NCBI GenBank assembly: GCA_018267915.1
Contig: JAFDXN010000060.1
Coordinates: 372,001-436,000 of the forward strand
Source: Bacteroidota bacterium
GTDB taxonomy: Bacteria > Bacteroidota > Bacteroidia > Chitinophagales > Chitinophagaceae
Reading direction: 5' to 3'
Length of the DNA stretch: 64,000 nt
The notes beneath the pieces were generated by a model, which had not been told where the DNA came from, searched no databases, and saw nothing but the letters and a program-made list of their open reading frames with translations. Shown in pieces: positions 34,801 through 42,556 of this stretch. The position numbers and the translations under genes were made by a program. How positions within the stretch are numbered: position 1 is the stretch's first letter; each line of letters starts with the position of its first letter.

Positions 34801-35070
34801 TTACCAGCTTGATTTTACTACACCTGGTATTTTGCCATCCAATGCCATGTCGCGGAACACGTTACGGCAGATGCCGAACTGGCGCATATAGCCACGGGGG
34901 CGGCCTGTCAGCTGGCAACGGTTCTTCAGGCGTACGGCTGATGAGTTCTTTGGAAGTTTATCCAAAGCTGCATAGTCACCGGCTGCCTTAAGCTCAGCAC
35001 GCTTTGCTGCGTACTTTGCTACCATGCGTTCGCGTTTGCGTTGGCGGGCTTTTACTGATTCTTTTGCCAT
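34801..35070 (-). CDS. rpsN: 30S ribosomal protein S14, zinc-free form
   Basis: 89 aa. The C-terminal rRNA-binding part reads RCQLTGRPRGYMRQFGICR, with only single cysteines where the zinc form has CxxC pairs. The about 30-residue longer N-terminus also fits the zinc-independent C-minus type. Located 21 bp after rplE. Confidence 0.97.
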   Translation of the reverse strand: MAKESVKARQRKRERMVAKYAAKRAELKAAGDYAALDKLPKNSSAVRLKNRCQLTGRPRGYMRQFGICRNVFRDMALDGKIPGVVKSSW

Positions 35071-35091
35071 TTATTGAGCTTTATCTTTTAT

Positions 35092-35667
35092 TTATTCTGC
35101 TTCTTTTTTAATGTTTTTGAAAGGCATGCCCAGCTCTTTCAGCAATTCGTAAGCCTCTTCATTAGTGCGGGCAGTAGTCACGAAAGTGATGTCCATACCG
35201 CTTATCTTGTTCACCTTGTCGATGTCTATTTCAGGGAAGATGATCTGCTCTGTTACGCCCATTGTGTAGTTACCGCGGCCGTCGAACGACTTGTCGTTGA
35301 TGCCTTTGAAGTCACGTACGCGGGGCAGTGTTACAGATATCATACGGTCCAGGAATTCGAACATCGTATTGCTGCGCAATGTTACGCGGCAGCCGATAGG
35401 CATTGCCTTACGCAGTTTGAAGTTCGATATATCTTTCTTAGACAGCGTAGGTACCGCTTTCTGACCTGATATCAGCGTCATTTCAGCTACAGCGTCATCT
35501 ATCAGCTTCTTGTCCGATGTAGAACCCTTTACGCCCTGGTTCAGGCATATCTTCACAAGACGAGGACATTGCATTACGCTAGTGTAGCCGAACTTCTTCA
35601 TCAAAGCGGGCACAACTTCGTCCTTGTACTTCTTCTGTAAACGAGGTATATATGTTGTCGTTGCCAT
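35092..35667 (-). CDS. rplE: 50S ribosomal protein L5
   Basis: 191 aa. YTSVMQCPRLVKICLNQGV, AMPIGCRVTLRSNTMFEFLD and the C-terminal DITFVTTARTNEEAYELLKE fit L5. Binds 5S rRNA and P-site tRNA. Its ATG shares one base with the rplX stop (TAATG), implying translational coupling. Confidence 0.98.
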   Translation of the reverse strand: MATTTYIPRLQKKYKDEVVPALMKKFGYTSVMQCPRLVKICLNQGVKGSTSDKKLIDDAVAEMTLISGQKAVPTLSKKDISNFKLRKAMPIGCRVTLRSNTMFEFLDRMISVTLPRVRDFKGINDKSFDGRGNYTMGVTEQIIFPEIDIDKVNKISGMDITFVTTARTNEEAYELLKELGMPFKNIKKEAE

Positions 35668-36005
35668 TATTTAATTGCCTCCCCTGATTTTTTAGATATA
35701 CGAGAGAATCCGCCTTCACTACGCTCACGCCTGATGCGTGCCGGTGCTTTAGCTTTAGCGTCCCACAGCATCACGTTAGAGATGTGTATGGCTGCTTCTT
35801 CCTGCACGATACCGCCCTGCGGGTTTTGGGCGTTAGGTTTCAGGTGCTTGGTCACCACGTTCACACCTTCAATGAGCACACGGCTCTTTTGAGGATAAAC
35901 GGCCAGCACTTTACGTGGCTTGCTGCGGTCTTTGTCTTCACCGGCAATAACTACCACGCTGTCGCCTTTCTTGATGTTAAACTTCGGTTGAAATCTTTTT
36001 TTCAC
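35667..36005 (-). CDS. rplX: 50S ribosomal protein L24
   Basis: 112 aa. KOW motif KKGDSVVVIAGEDKDRSKPRKVL near the N-terminus (by position about 13-35) and IEGVNVVTKHLKPNAQNPQGG. Early 50S assembly protein. A promoter-like box lies 48 bp upstream, within the operon. Confidence 0.98.
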   Translation of the reverse strand: MKKRFQPKFNIKKGDSVVVIAGEDKDRSKPRKVLAVYPQKSRVLIEGVNVVTKHLKPNAQNPQGGIVQEEAAIHISNVMLWDAKAKAPARIRRERSEGGFSRISKKSGEAIK

Positions 36006-36052
36006 TTTACTATGAATTAAACTCGTTCACCATGCCCCCGCGAAACGGGCTG

Positions 36053-36060
36053 CAAAGGTA
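36053..36060 (-). promoter_or_regulatory. candidate internal promoter box between rplN and rplX
   Basis: TACCTTTG (continuing GCA) on the minus strand. The same 10-mer occurs before rpsJ and mutS2. No -33 TTTG at N19, so it could be a weak internal promoter for rplX onward. Confidence 0.4.
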
Positions 36061-36068
36061 CATAATTT

Positions 36069-36437
36069 TTACAATACTTCTGGTGCCAGCGAAGCTATTT
36101 TCATATAGCCTTTATCGCGCAGCTCACGGGCCACGGGGCCGAAGATACGGGTACCGCGCGGCTCGTCTGAGTTATTGAGCAGCACCACAGCGTTGTCGTC
36201 AAAGTTGATGTAAGAACCATCTTTGCGACGCAGCTTGTTCTTTGTGCGCACGATAACTGCTTTCGATACGGTACCTTTCTTGATACCGCCTCCGGGCAAT
36301 GCGTCCTTAACGGTAACTACTATCTTGTCACCAATTCCGGCATATACTTGTCCCGAATTACCCAACACACGTATGCAAAGCACTTCCTTTGCACCACTGT
36401 TGTCGGCTACATTGAGCCGGGATTCTTGTTGTATCAT
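36069..36437 (-). CDS. rplN: 50S ribosomal protein L14
   Basis: 122 aa, exact family length. MIQQESRLNVADNSGAKEVL, the signature VTVKDALPGGGIKKGTVSKA and C-terminal GPVARELRDKGYMKIASLAP are intact. Forms intersubunit bridges. Confidence 0.98.
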   Translation of the reverse strand: MIQQESRLNVADNSGAKEVLCIRVLGNSGQVYAGIGDKIVVTVKDALPGGGIKKGTVSKAVIVRTKNKLRRKDGSYINFDDNAVVLLNNSDEPRGTRIFGPVARELRDKGYMKIASLAPEVL

Positions 36438-36449
36438 CTCTTAATAAGA

Positions 36450-36719
36450 TTACTTTGCTTTTTCAATAATTTCTACCAGGCGCCAGCGTTTTGTCTTGCT
36501 CAGCGGGCGTGTTTCCATAATGCGCACTGTATCGCCAACACCGGCGGTGTTGTTCTCATCGTGTGCATGGAACTTTGTTGTTTTCTTAAGGAACTTACCG
36601 TAGATCGGGTGTTTGATCTTACGCTCAACAGCTACAGTAATGGTTTTTGCCATCTTGCTGCTGCTTACGATCCCGATACGGGTTTTCCTGTTTTTCCTTT
36701 CTGTCGTCATGTTTGACAT
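36450..36719 (-). CDS. rpsQ: 30S ribosomal protein S17
   Basis: 89 aa; an ATG three codons in (MTTERKNRK) is an equally plausible start. RIGIVSSSKMAKTITVAVER and the OB-fold segment KFHAHDENNTAGVGDTVRIM are the S17 signature. Primary 16S binder. 12-bp gap to rplN. Confidence 0.97.
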   Translation of the reverse strand: MSNMTTERKNRKTRIGIVSSSKMAKTITVAVERKIKHPIYGKFLKKTTKFHAHDENNTAGVGDTVRIMETRPLSKTKRWRLVEIIEKAK

Positions 36720-36732
36720 CTATAAAGATTAA

Positions 36733-36945
36733 TTAAAAACCTAGTGCTCTCCTGCGCTGTTCTGTTTTCATACGCGCAATAGTGCGGCGCAGCTGGCGAA
36801 TACTCAGCGGGTTCTCGATCGGGTTCACCGCGTGGCTGAAGTGCAATTTCTTCAGGCGCAGCTCCTCGTCGCTGATCTTTGCGGTCAGCGCCTGGTCGTC
36901 CAGCGAGCGGTAATCTTCAACTTTCGCTTTTTTTGCTTTTGCCAT
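36733..36945 (-). CDS. rpmC: 50S ribosomal protein L29
   Basis: 70 aa, two-helix hairpin. Core: FSHAVNPIENPLSIRQLRRT then IARMKTEQRRRALGF. Near the exit tunnel, binding site for trigger factor and SRP with L23. Confidence 0.97.
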   Translation of the reverse strand: MAKAKKAKVEDYRSLDDQALTAKISDEELRLKKLHFSHAVNPIENPLSIRQLRRTIARMKTEQRRRALGF

Positions 36946-36996
36946 GATATTTTATTTTTTGCCCCAAAAGGCCTTTTACTTTTAAAGTTTTACATC

Positions 36997-37419
36997 TTAT
37001 GCACCGGCATAATCCCTGCGCACTACGAATTTGGTTTTGATAGGCAGCTTCTGTGCAGCCAGTTCCAGCGCTTCACGTGCTACCTGCTGAGGTACACCGT
37101 CCAGCTCAAACATGATCAGGCCCGGCTTCACCACTGCAGCCCAGAATTCCAGGTTACCTTTACCTTTACCCATACGCACTTCAAGAGGCTTGCGGGTGAT
37201 CGGCTTGTCAGGGAATATGCGTATCCACACATTACCTTCACGCTTCATGTGGCGTGTCATAGCCTGGCGGGCAGCTTCTATCTGGCGGTTAGTGATCCAC
37301 TTCGGCTCCATAGCCTTCAGGCCAAATGAACCGAAAGCAATAGTTGCACCACGCTGAGCGTTGCCCCTGATCCTGCCTTTATGCGCTTTACGATGTTTAG
37401 TCTTTTTTGGTTGTAACAT
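36997..37419 (-). CDS. rplP: 50S ribosomal protein L16
   Basis: 140 aa. MLQPKKTKHRKAHKGRIRGN, the conserved PDKPITRKPLEVRMGKGKGN and WAAVVKPGLIMFEL. Binds 23S near the A site. 52-bp gap to rpmC. Confidence 0.98.
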   Translation of the reverse strand: MLQPKKTKHRKAHKGRIRGNAQRGATIAFGSFGLKAMEPKWITNRQIEAARQAMTRHMKREGNVWIRIFPDKPITRKPLEVRMGKGKGNLEFWAAVVKPGLIMFELDGVPQQVAREALELAAQKLPIKTKFVVRRDYAGA

Positions 37420-37493
37420 TGTTACAAGTTTTTTTTATTCTGTATAGATCATAGCCCTCTTGTGTTGCAAGACAGGCTGTAACTGTCTTAAAA

Positions 37494-38303
37494 TTATTTG
37501 CGTCCGCCACCACGGTTGCCACCGCCACCGCGACGCTCACCGCCTCTCTCTCTGTCACCACCGCCACGGCGTTCACCCCTTTCGCGGCCACCGCCTTCGC
37601 CCTGGAAACCACCGGTCGGGCGGTTGCCACGGTTATCAGAACCGGCAGAGAAGTTAGGGTTCAGGTCGCGCTTGCCCAGTACTTCACCTTTACATATCCA
37701 TACCTTAATACCTATCTTACCATATACGGTAAGAGCGAACACCGAAGCATAGTCTATATCCATACGAAGGGTATGGAGTGGGGTACGGCCTTGCTTGAAT
37801 TCCTCGCTACGCGCGATTTCCGCACCGGCAAGACGACCGCCTACTTTTATCTTTATACCCTCTGCACCCATGCGCATAGCGGTAGAGATGGCCATTTTGA
37901 TAGCGCGCTTGTAGCTCACGCGGCTTTCTATCTGGCGGGCTATTGTTTCACCTACTATGTTCGCATCCAGTTCAGGGCGGCGGATCTCCATGATGTTGAT
38001 CTGCACGTCTTCCTTACCGGTCAGCTTCTTCAGCTCTTCCTTGATACGATCCACTTCGGTACCGCCTTTACCTATTATGATACCAGGCTTAGAAGTATGG
38101 ATGGTCACGATCAGCTTACCAAGTGTGCGCTCTATCACAATGCGGGAGATACCGCCCTTGTTGATACGTGCATTCAGGTAAGTACGGATCTTGTGATCTT
38201 CAACCAACTTCTGGCCGAAGTCCTTTTTCTCACCATACCACATTGAGTCCCATCCGCGAACGATGCCCAACCTGTTACCTATAGGATTAGTTTTTTGACC
38301 CAT
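37494..38303 (-). CDS. rpsC: 30S ribosomal protein S3 with Arg/Gly-rich tail
   Basis: 269 aa against about 210-235 for most S3. MGQKTNPIGNRLGIVRGWDS, KH domain GKLIVTIHTSKPGIIIGKGG (GxxG motif) and C-terminal YGKIGIKVWICKGE are standard. From about residue 225 a tail of some 45 residues rich in Arg and Gly follows (FQGEGGGRERGERRGGGDRE), resembling RGG RNA-binding regions. Confidence 0.98.
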   Translation of the reverse strand: MGQKTNPIGNRLGIVRGWDSMWYGEKKDFGQKLVEDHKIRTYLNARINKGGISRIVIERTLGKLIVTIHTSKPGIIIGKGGTEVDRIKEELKKLTGKEDVQINIMEIRRPELDANIVGETIARQIESRVSYKRAIKMAISTAMRMGAEGIKIKVGGRLAGAEIARSEEFKQGRTPLHTLRMDIDYASVFALTVYGKIGIKVWICKGEVLGKRDLNPNFSAGSDNRGNRPTGGFQGEGGGRERGERRGGGDRERGGERRGGGGNRGGGRK

Positions 38304-38336
38304 TAGACTTTTATTGAGTTATTGTTATTTACTTTT

Positions 38337-38699
38337 TTATGCGTTTACGTTTACTGCATTACGTGCGTCCACAATGATTGTCACGTGGTTGCTGCGCTTG
38401 CGCACGCGGTATGCACGGCCTTGCGGAGCAGGACGCATGCGCTTCAGCACGCGGCCACCGTCTACAAATATGGTCTTTACATACAGGTTTGCATCAGCTA
38501 CATCCACACCTTCGTTCTTCACTCTCCAGTTGGCAATAGCGCTCATCAGCAGCTTTTCCATTGCAACAGAAGGGTGCTTAGTGCTGAATTTCAGAGTGTT
38601 CAGCGCATTTTCTACATCCATGCCACGTACCAGGTCGGCCAGCAGGCGCATCTTGCGCGGCGATGTAGGATAATTTCGTAAGCGAGCTACGGCTTCCAT
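38337..38699 (-). CDS. rplV: 50S ribosomal protein L22
   Basis: 120 aa. LRNYPTSPRKMRLLADLVRG at the start and the exit-tunnel hairpin KRMRPAPQGRAYRVRKRSNH. The tunnel loop is of normal length. Confidence 0.98.
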   Translation of the reverse strand: MEAVARLRNYPTSPRKMRLLADLVRGMDVENALNTLKFSTKHPSVAMEKLLMSAIANWRVKNEGVDVADANLYVKTIFVDGGRVLKRMRPAPQGRAYRVRKRSNHVTIIVDARNAVNVNA

Positions 38700-38716
38700 T
38701 TCTTTTTTATTTTTTT

Positions 38717-38801
38717 AACCCCAACCCCTAAAGGGGTTAACGTGGAGTTTATACTAATTAACTTTTATCTTTTTACCTTACCTCCCCTTTAGGGGCGGGG
38801 G
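38717..38801. repeat. pair of palindromic GC-rich elements between rplV and rpsS
   Basis: AACCCCTAAAGGGGTT (38723-38738) and CCTCCCCTTTAGGGG (38781-38795, then CGGGGGTT). The two lie in opposite orientation about 45 bp apart. They belong to the same family as 33630 and 41699. Confidence 0.6.
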
Positions 38802-39071
38802 TTATTGTTTAGTACCGCTGTGTCCTTTGAAGTTGCGGGTAGGTGCAAATTCACCAAGCTTATGGCCTACCATAAATTCGGTAACATACACCGGGATGAA
38901 CTTGTTGCCATTGTGCACGGCGAAAGTCTGTCCCACAAAATCAGGAGTTATTGTAGAGCGGCGGCTCCACGTCTTAATAACACCTTTCTTTGCTTTGCCC
39001 TCTGATACTGCTATTACTTTCTTTTCCAGTTTAGCGTCTACGTAAGGACCTTTACTAATTGAACGAGCCAT
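38802..39071 (-). CDS. rpsS: 30S ribosomal protein S19
   Basis: 89 aa. MARSISKGPYVDAKLEKKV, TWSRRSTITPDFVGQTFAVH and the C-terminal GEFAPTRNFKGHSGTK. 3'-domain 16S binder, touches S13. Confidence 0.98.
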   Translation of the reverse strand: MARSISKGPYVDAKLEKKVIAVSEGKAKKGVIKTWSRRSTITPDFVGQTFAVHNGNKFIPVYVTEFMVGHKLGEFAPTRNFKGHSGTKQ

Positions 39072-39078
39072 TCGTTAT

Positions 39079-39930
39079 TTATTTTTTATACTTACTTGAC
39101 AATTTTTTACCATCGCGGCGCTGTATGATCAGCTTGTTGCTACCCTTGGTAGTGCTGCGGGTCTTTTCACCCTTAGCATACTTACCTGTACGGCTGCGTG
39201 GGTGACCGCCTGAAGATTTACCTTCACCACCACCCATTGGGTGATCTACCGGGTTCATCGCTACACCACGGTTGCGGGGGCGGATGCCTTTCCAGCGGTT
39301 GCGGCCGGCTTTACCCATGCTCTGCAGACCATGGTCGCTGTTCGATACAGTGCCTACGGTAGCCATGCATGTGCTCAGCACTTTACGAAGCTCGCCGCTC
39401 GGCATTTTCAATACGCAATACTTTTCTTCCTTGGCATTCAGCTGTGCATAAGTACCGGCCGAGCGTGCAAGCGCACCACCTTTACCGGGCTGCAGTTCGA
39501 TATTGTGAACAACAGTACCAAGGGGCATATTTTTCAGCAGCAGCGCATTACCTACTTCAGGTGCTGCATTGTCGCCGCTTACCACCTTGGCGCCTACTTC
39601 CAGGCCCTGGGGAGCTATGATATAGCGTTTTTCACCGTCTGCATAGTTAAGCAGTGCTATGAAAGCCGTACGGTTAGGATCGTATTCAATGCTCTTCACA
39701 GTAGCAGGTATATCTTTCTTGTTCCGCTTGAAGTCAACGAGACGGTACATTTTCTTGTTACCGCCGCCTATATAGCGCATAGCCCTGCGGCCCTGCACGT
39801 TACGGCCACCTGTGCCTGACAGAGGCTCCAGGAGGCTCTTCTCAGGTACGTTAGTGGTAACTTCAGCATAAGCGTTACCTATTCTCCAGCGTGTACCGGC
39901 TGTTACCGGTTTGTATTTACGTAATGCCAT
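39079..39930 (-). CDS. rplB: 50S ribosomal protein L2
   Basis: 283 aa, a few residues longer than the standard 273-277. MALRKYKPVTAGTRWRIGNA, GGGNKKMYRLVDFKRNK, and the peptidyl-transferase-near GVAMNPVDHPMGGGEGKSSG with the conserved His. Ends in a Lys-rich tail (RRDGKKLSSKYKK). 7 bp before rpsS. Confidence 0.98.
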   Translation of the reverse strand: MALRKYKPVTAGTRWRIGNAYAEVTTNVPEKSLLEPLSGTGGRNVQGRRAMRYIGGGNKKMYRLVDFKRNKKDIPATVKSIEYDPNRTAFIALLNYADGEKRYIIAPQGLEVGAKVVSGDNAAPEVGNALLLKNMPLGTVVHNIELQPGKGGALARSAGTYAQLNAKEEKYCVLKMPSGELRKVLSTCMATVGTVSNSDHGLQSMGKAGRNRWKGIRPRNRGVAMNPVDHPMGGGEGKSSGGHPRSRTGKYAKGEKTRSTTKGSNKLIIQRRDGKKLSSKYKK

Positions 39931-39974
39931 TTTCTTTTATCTTTTTTGGAAAGCCTGAAGCTTACCAAGCATTA

Positions 39975-40271
39975 TTACATTGAAAACAAATCAATAGAAT
40001 CTCCTTCAGCCAAGGTTACGATCGCCTTCTTGTAAGAAGGCTTGCGGCCCGATAAAAAACCTGCTTTTGTGTAGCGTGTCTTATTCTTTGCAGGCACTAC
40101 TACAGTGTTTACTTCGGCTACCTTCACACCGTAAAATTCTTCTACGGCTTTCTTTATCTCCAGCTTGTTGGCAGCATGGCCTACCTCAAATGTGTAGCGG
40201 CTGTTGCGCTCCATCTGGGTATTCACCTTTTCGGTGATGATCGGCCTTACCAATACGTCAGCGAGTTTCAT
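39975..40271 (-). CDS. rplW: 50S ribosomal protein L23
   Basis: 98 aa. VLVRPIITEKVNTQMERNSR, FEVGHAANKLEIKKAVEEFY and VKVAEVNTVVVPAKNK. At the tunnel exit with L29. Confidence 0.98.
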   Translation of the reverse strand: MKLADVLVRPIITEKVNTQMERNSRYTFEVGHAANKLEIKKAVEEFYGVKVAEVNTVVVPAKNKTRYTKAGFLSGRKPSYKKAIVTLAEGDSIDLFSM

Positions 40272-40336
40272 TTTCTTTATTTTTATTAACAGGGCAGCGC
40301 CCTAATTATTAATAGCTTTCTACTTTTTACTTTCTA

Positions 40337-40978
40337 CTATGCTTCGGCAGCAGCTGCTACGTCTTCGTTGAACATCTTTGCTGCACTCTCAGTGAATATC
40401 AGCATACCGGCGTTCACCAGGTCGTAAGTGTTCATGTCGCTCAGCACAGTTGTTTTGTTGCTCTGCAGGTTGCGGCTGCTCAGGTACACGTTTGTGTCGT
40501 GTTCAGGCAGTATCACCATCGACTTCCTTGTTTCACCACGCAGCTTATCCAGCATAGTAGCGAAGTCCTTTGTTTTAGGTGCGCTCAGCTTCAGGTCTTC
40601 TATTACAACTATCTTGTTTTCGCGAGCCTTATAAGCCAGGGCCGACATCTTTGCCAGGTCCTTCACCTTGCGGTTCAGCTTAAAGCCATACAGGTGCGGC
40701 TTAGGGCCCATCACGTTACCACCACCTTTATATAATGGGTTACGGATATTACCCTTACGTGAGCCACCTGTACCTTTCTGGCGGTGCAGCTTCTTGGACG
40801 AGCCATGCACTTCAGCACGTGTCTTGGTGCTGTGTGTACCTTGCCTCTGTGCAGCCAGGTATTGCTTTACTGCCAGGTAGATGCAATGGTCATTCGGCTC
40901 AATTCCGAAAATTTCGTCCGGCAGTTCAATGTTGCGGCCGGTTTTTTCACCTTTACTATTTAATACGTCAACTTGCAT
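40337..40978 (-). CDS. rplD: 50S ribosomal protein L4
   Basis: 213 aa. N-terminal QVDVLNSKGEKTGRNIELPD, the tunnel loop RAEVHGSSKKLHRQKGTGGS and GPKPHLYGFKLNRKVKDLA. In many bacteria L4 represses the S10 operon; no leader structure could be confirmed here. 8 bp after rplC. Confidence 0.98.
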   Translation of the reverse strand: MQVDVLNSKGEKTGRNIELPDEIFGIEPNDHCIYLAVKQYLAAQRQGTHSTKTRAEVHGSSKKLHRQKGTGGSRKGNIRNPLYKGGGNVMGPKPHLYGFKLNRKVKDLAKMSALAYKARENKIVVIEDLKLSAPKTKDFATMLDKLRGETRKSMVILPEHDTNVYLSSRNLQSNKTTVLSDMNTYDLVNAGMLIFTESAAKMFNEDVAAAAEA

Positions 40979-40986
40979 GACTACAA

Positions 40987-41604
40987 TTAATTCTGAATTA
41001 ATACAATAGATCCGTTATGTCCCGGTACTGAACCGCTTATCAATATATAGTTCTGGTCGGGGAATACTTTTACTACACGCAGGGCCTTAACCTTTACGCG
41101 GTCGCCACCCATACGGCCTGCCATGCGCATACCTTTAAATACGCGGCTGGGGTATGATGAACCACCTACCGAACCCGGGGCGCGCTGACGGTCGTGCTGG
41201 CCGTGGGTAGCTTCACCCACACCGCTAAAGCCGTGGCGCTTTACAACACCCTGGAAACCTTTACCTTTCGAAGTGCCTATAACAGCCACTTTTTCACCTT
41301 CAGCGAAGATGTCGCAGGTAATAGCTTCACCAACTTGTTTATCGATGGAACAATTACGAATTTCTTTTACGATGCTCTTAGGCGTAGTGTTTGCCTTAGC
41401 GAAGTGATTGATGAGCGCAGAGGAAGTATTCTTCTCTTTAGCCTCGCCGTAAGCGATCTGCAGCGCATCATAACCGTCGGTATCTACGGTCTTCTTTTGA
41501 GTAACCACACAAGGTCCAGCTTCGATGATGGTACAAGCAGTTTGCTTACCATTCGGCTCAAAAACGCTGGTCATGCCGATTTTCTTACCTATTATACCTT
41601 TCAT
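40987..41604 (-). CDS. rplC: 50S ribosomal protein L3
   Basis: 205 aa. MKGIIGKKIGMTSVFEPNG, KGKGFQGVVKRHGFSG and the central loop THGQHDRQRAPGSVGGSS that reaches the peptidyl transferase centre. A 145-bp gap to rpsJ holds a palindromic repeat. Confidence 0.98.
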   Translation of the reverse strand: MKGIIGKKIGMTSVFEPNGKQTACTIIEAGPCVVTQKKTVDTDGYDALQIAYGEAKEKNTSSALINHFAKANTTPKSIVKEIRNCSIDKQVGEAITCDIFAEGEKVAVIGTSKGKGFQGVVKRHGFSGVGEATHGQHDRQRAPGSVGGSSYPSRVFKGMRMAGRMGGDRVKVKALRVVKVFPDQNYILISGSVPGHNGSIVLIQN

Positions 41605-41698
41605 TAGTATATTATTTGAGCTAAGCGCCCGGGTGCCTTGTTTGTGTGGACCGGGATTAGCCGTTTATTCATTTGTTTAAAAGAACCGTTTCCTTTTT

Positions 41699-41745
41699 AC
41701 TCCCTTCTCCACTTGTGGAGAGGGGCTGGGGGTGAGGTCCCCCAT
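41699..41745. repeat. palindromic GC-rich element between rpsJ and rplC
   Basis: CTCCCTTCTCCACTTGTGGA with the matching GAGAGGGGCTGGGGGTGAGG directly after. It can form a hairpin in the leader of rplC. A longer variant of the family at 33630 and 38723. Confidence 0.55.
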
Positions 41746-41749
41746 TTCA

Positions 41750-42055
41750 TCATGCTTTGATCTCAACCTCAACACCGCTGGGCAGGTCGAGCTTCGAAAG
41801 GGCGTCTACTGTGCGCGAAGAAGAAGTGTAGATGTCCAGCAAACGCTTGTGCGTGCAAAGCTGGAACTGCTCACGTGCCTTTTTATTAACGTGCGGTGAG
41901 CGCAGTACTGTAAAGATCTTCTTCTCTGTAGGCAAGGGAATAGGGCCTGTTACCACTGCTCCCGTATTGCGCACAGTCTTAACGATTTTCTCTGCTGATT
42001 TATCCACCAGGTTATGGTCGTAAGATTTTAGCTTTATTCTGATACGCTGTGACAT
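41750..42055 (-). CDS. rpsJ: 30S ribosomal protein S10 (NusE)
   Basis: 101 aa. RIRIKLKSYDHNLVDKSAEK, GPIPLPTEKKIFTVLRSPHV and THKRLLDIYTSSSRTVDALS. Also a transcription antitermination factor. First gene of the operon; rpsL, rpsG and fusA are not upstream, a DUF2007 gene diverges instead. Confidence 0.98.
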   Translation of the reverse strand: MSQRIRIKLKSYDHNLVDKSAEKIVKTVRNTGAVVTGPIPLPTEKKIFTVLRSPHVNKKAREQFQLCTHKRLLDIYTSSSRTVDALSKLDLPSGVEVEIKA

Positions 42056-42096
42056 ACTTATTAAAAAACTTCTTTAACCCGCAAATTTTGGGACTG

Positions 42097-42127
42097 CAAA
42101 GGTAATGAAGGGTTTTATTACTGCAAA
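42097..42127 (-). promoter_or_regulatory. promoter of the S10-spc operon
   Basis: On the minus strand a TTTG (42124-42127) is followed at 19 bp by TACCTTTG (42097-42104), an ideal Bacteroidota -33/-7 pair. The start would lie near 42090, about 35 nt before the rpsJ ATG. A second box, TATATTTG at 42170-42177, is weaker. Confidence 0.75.
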
Positions 42128-42180
42128 ATATTTCTGGTAGAAATTTTATCTTTTTACCTTAGGGGACTGCAAATATACCG

Positions 42181-42552
42181 ATGAACTTCGTAACAATAGC
42201 TTCCTTTAATAATATTCACGACCTGTATCCACTCAAAGTGAACCTGGAGCACAATGGTATTCAATGCTTTATTAAGGACGAATTCAGCGTCCAGGTTGCT
42301 CCATACCTTTCAAATGCCATCGGGGGTATAAAACTGCAGGTTCCCGCGGAGGAAGTTGAAAAAGCGCTCGAAATACTCCGTGAGTCCGGATATGAGAATA
42401 AAGAAGAATATAATGAGCCTGCGAAGTTTATCGGCTGCTTTGAAAAGATAACCGCAAAAATCCCCATATTAAATAAACTCGGTCTGCTTAGCCGCTTCTT
42501 TATCTTATTAATTCTGCTCGCGATATTGCTGAAATTCCTCTTCGGCCTTTAG
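42181..42552 (+). CDS. DUF2007-domain membrane protein
   Basis: 123 aa. The N-terminal 70 residues form a DUF2007 fold (VTIASFNNIHDLYPLKVNLE, GIQCFIKDEF and GGIKLQVPAEEVEKALEIL). A linker and one C-terminal transmembrane helix (FFILLILLAILLKFLFGL) follow, with the soluble part likely cytoplasmic. DUF2007 proteins are annotated as putative signal-transducing; function unknown. Divergent from rpsJ. Confidence 0.82.
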   Translation: MNFVTIASFNNIHDLYPLKVNLEHNGIQCFIKDEFSVQVAPYLSNAIGGIKLQVPAEEVEKALEILRESGYENKEEYNEPAKFIGCFEKITAKIPILNKLGLLSRFFILLILLAILLKFLFGL

Positions 42553-42556
42553 ACAG

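Noticed and set aside
42170..42177. TATATTTG box as main promoter of the S10 operon
   Set aside because: The box at 42097 has a TTTG at exactly 19 bp and a shorter leader; this one has only a TTG at 16 bp inside the divergent coding region. It may still be a second promoter.
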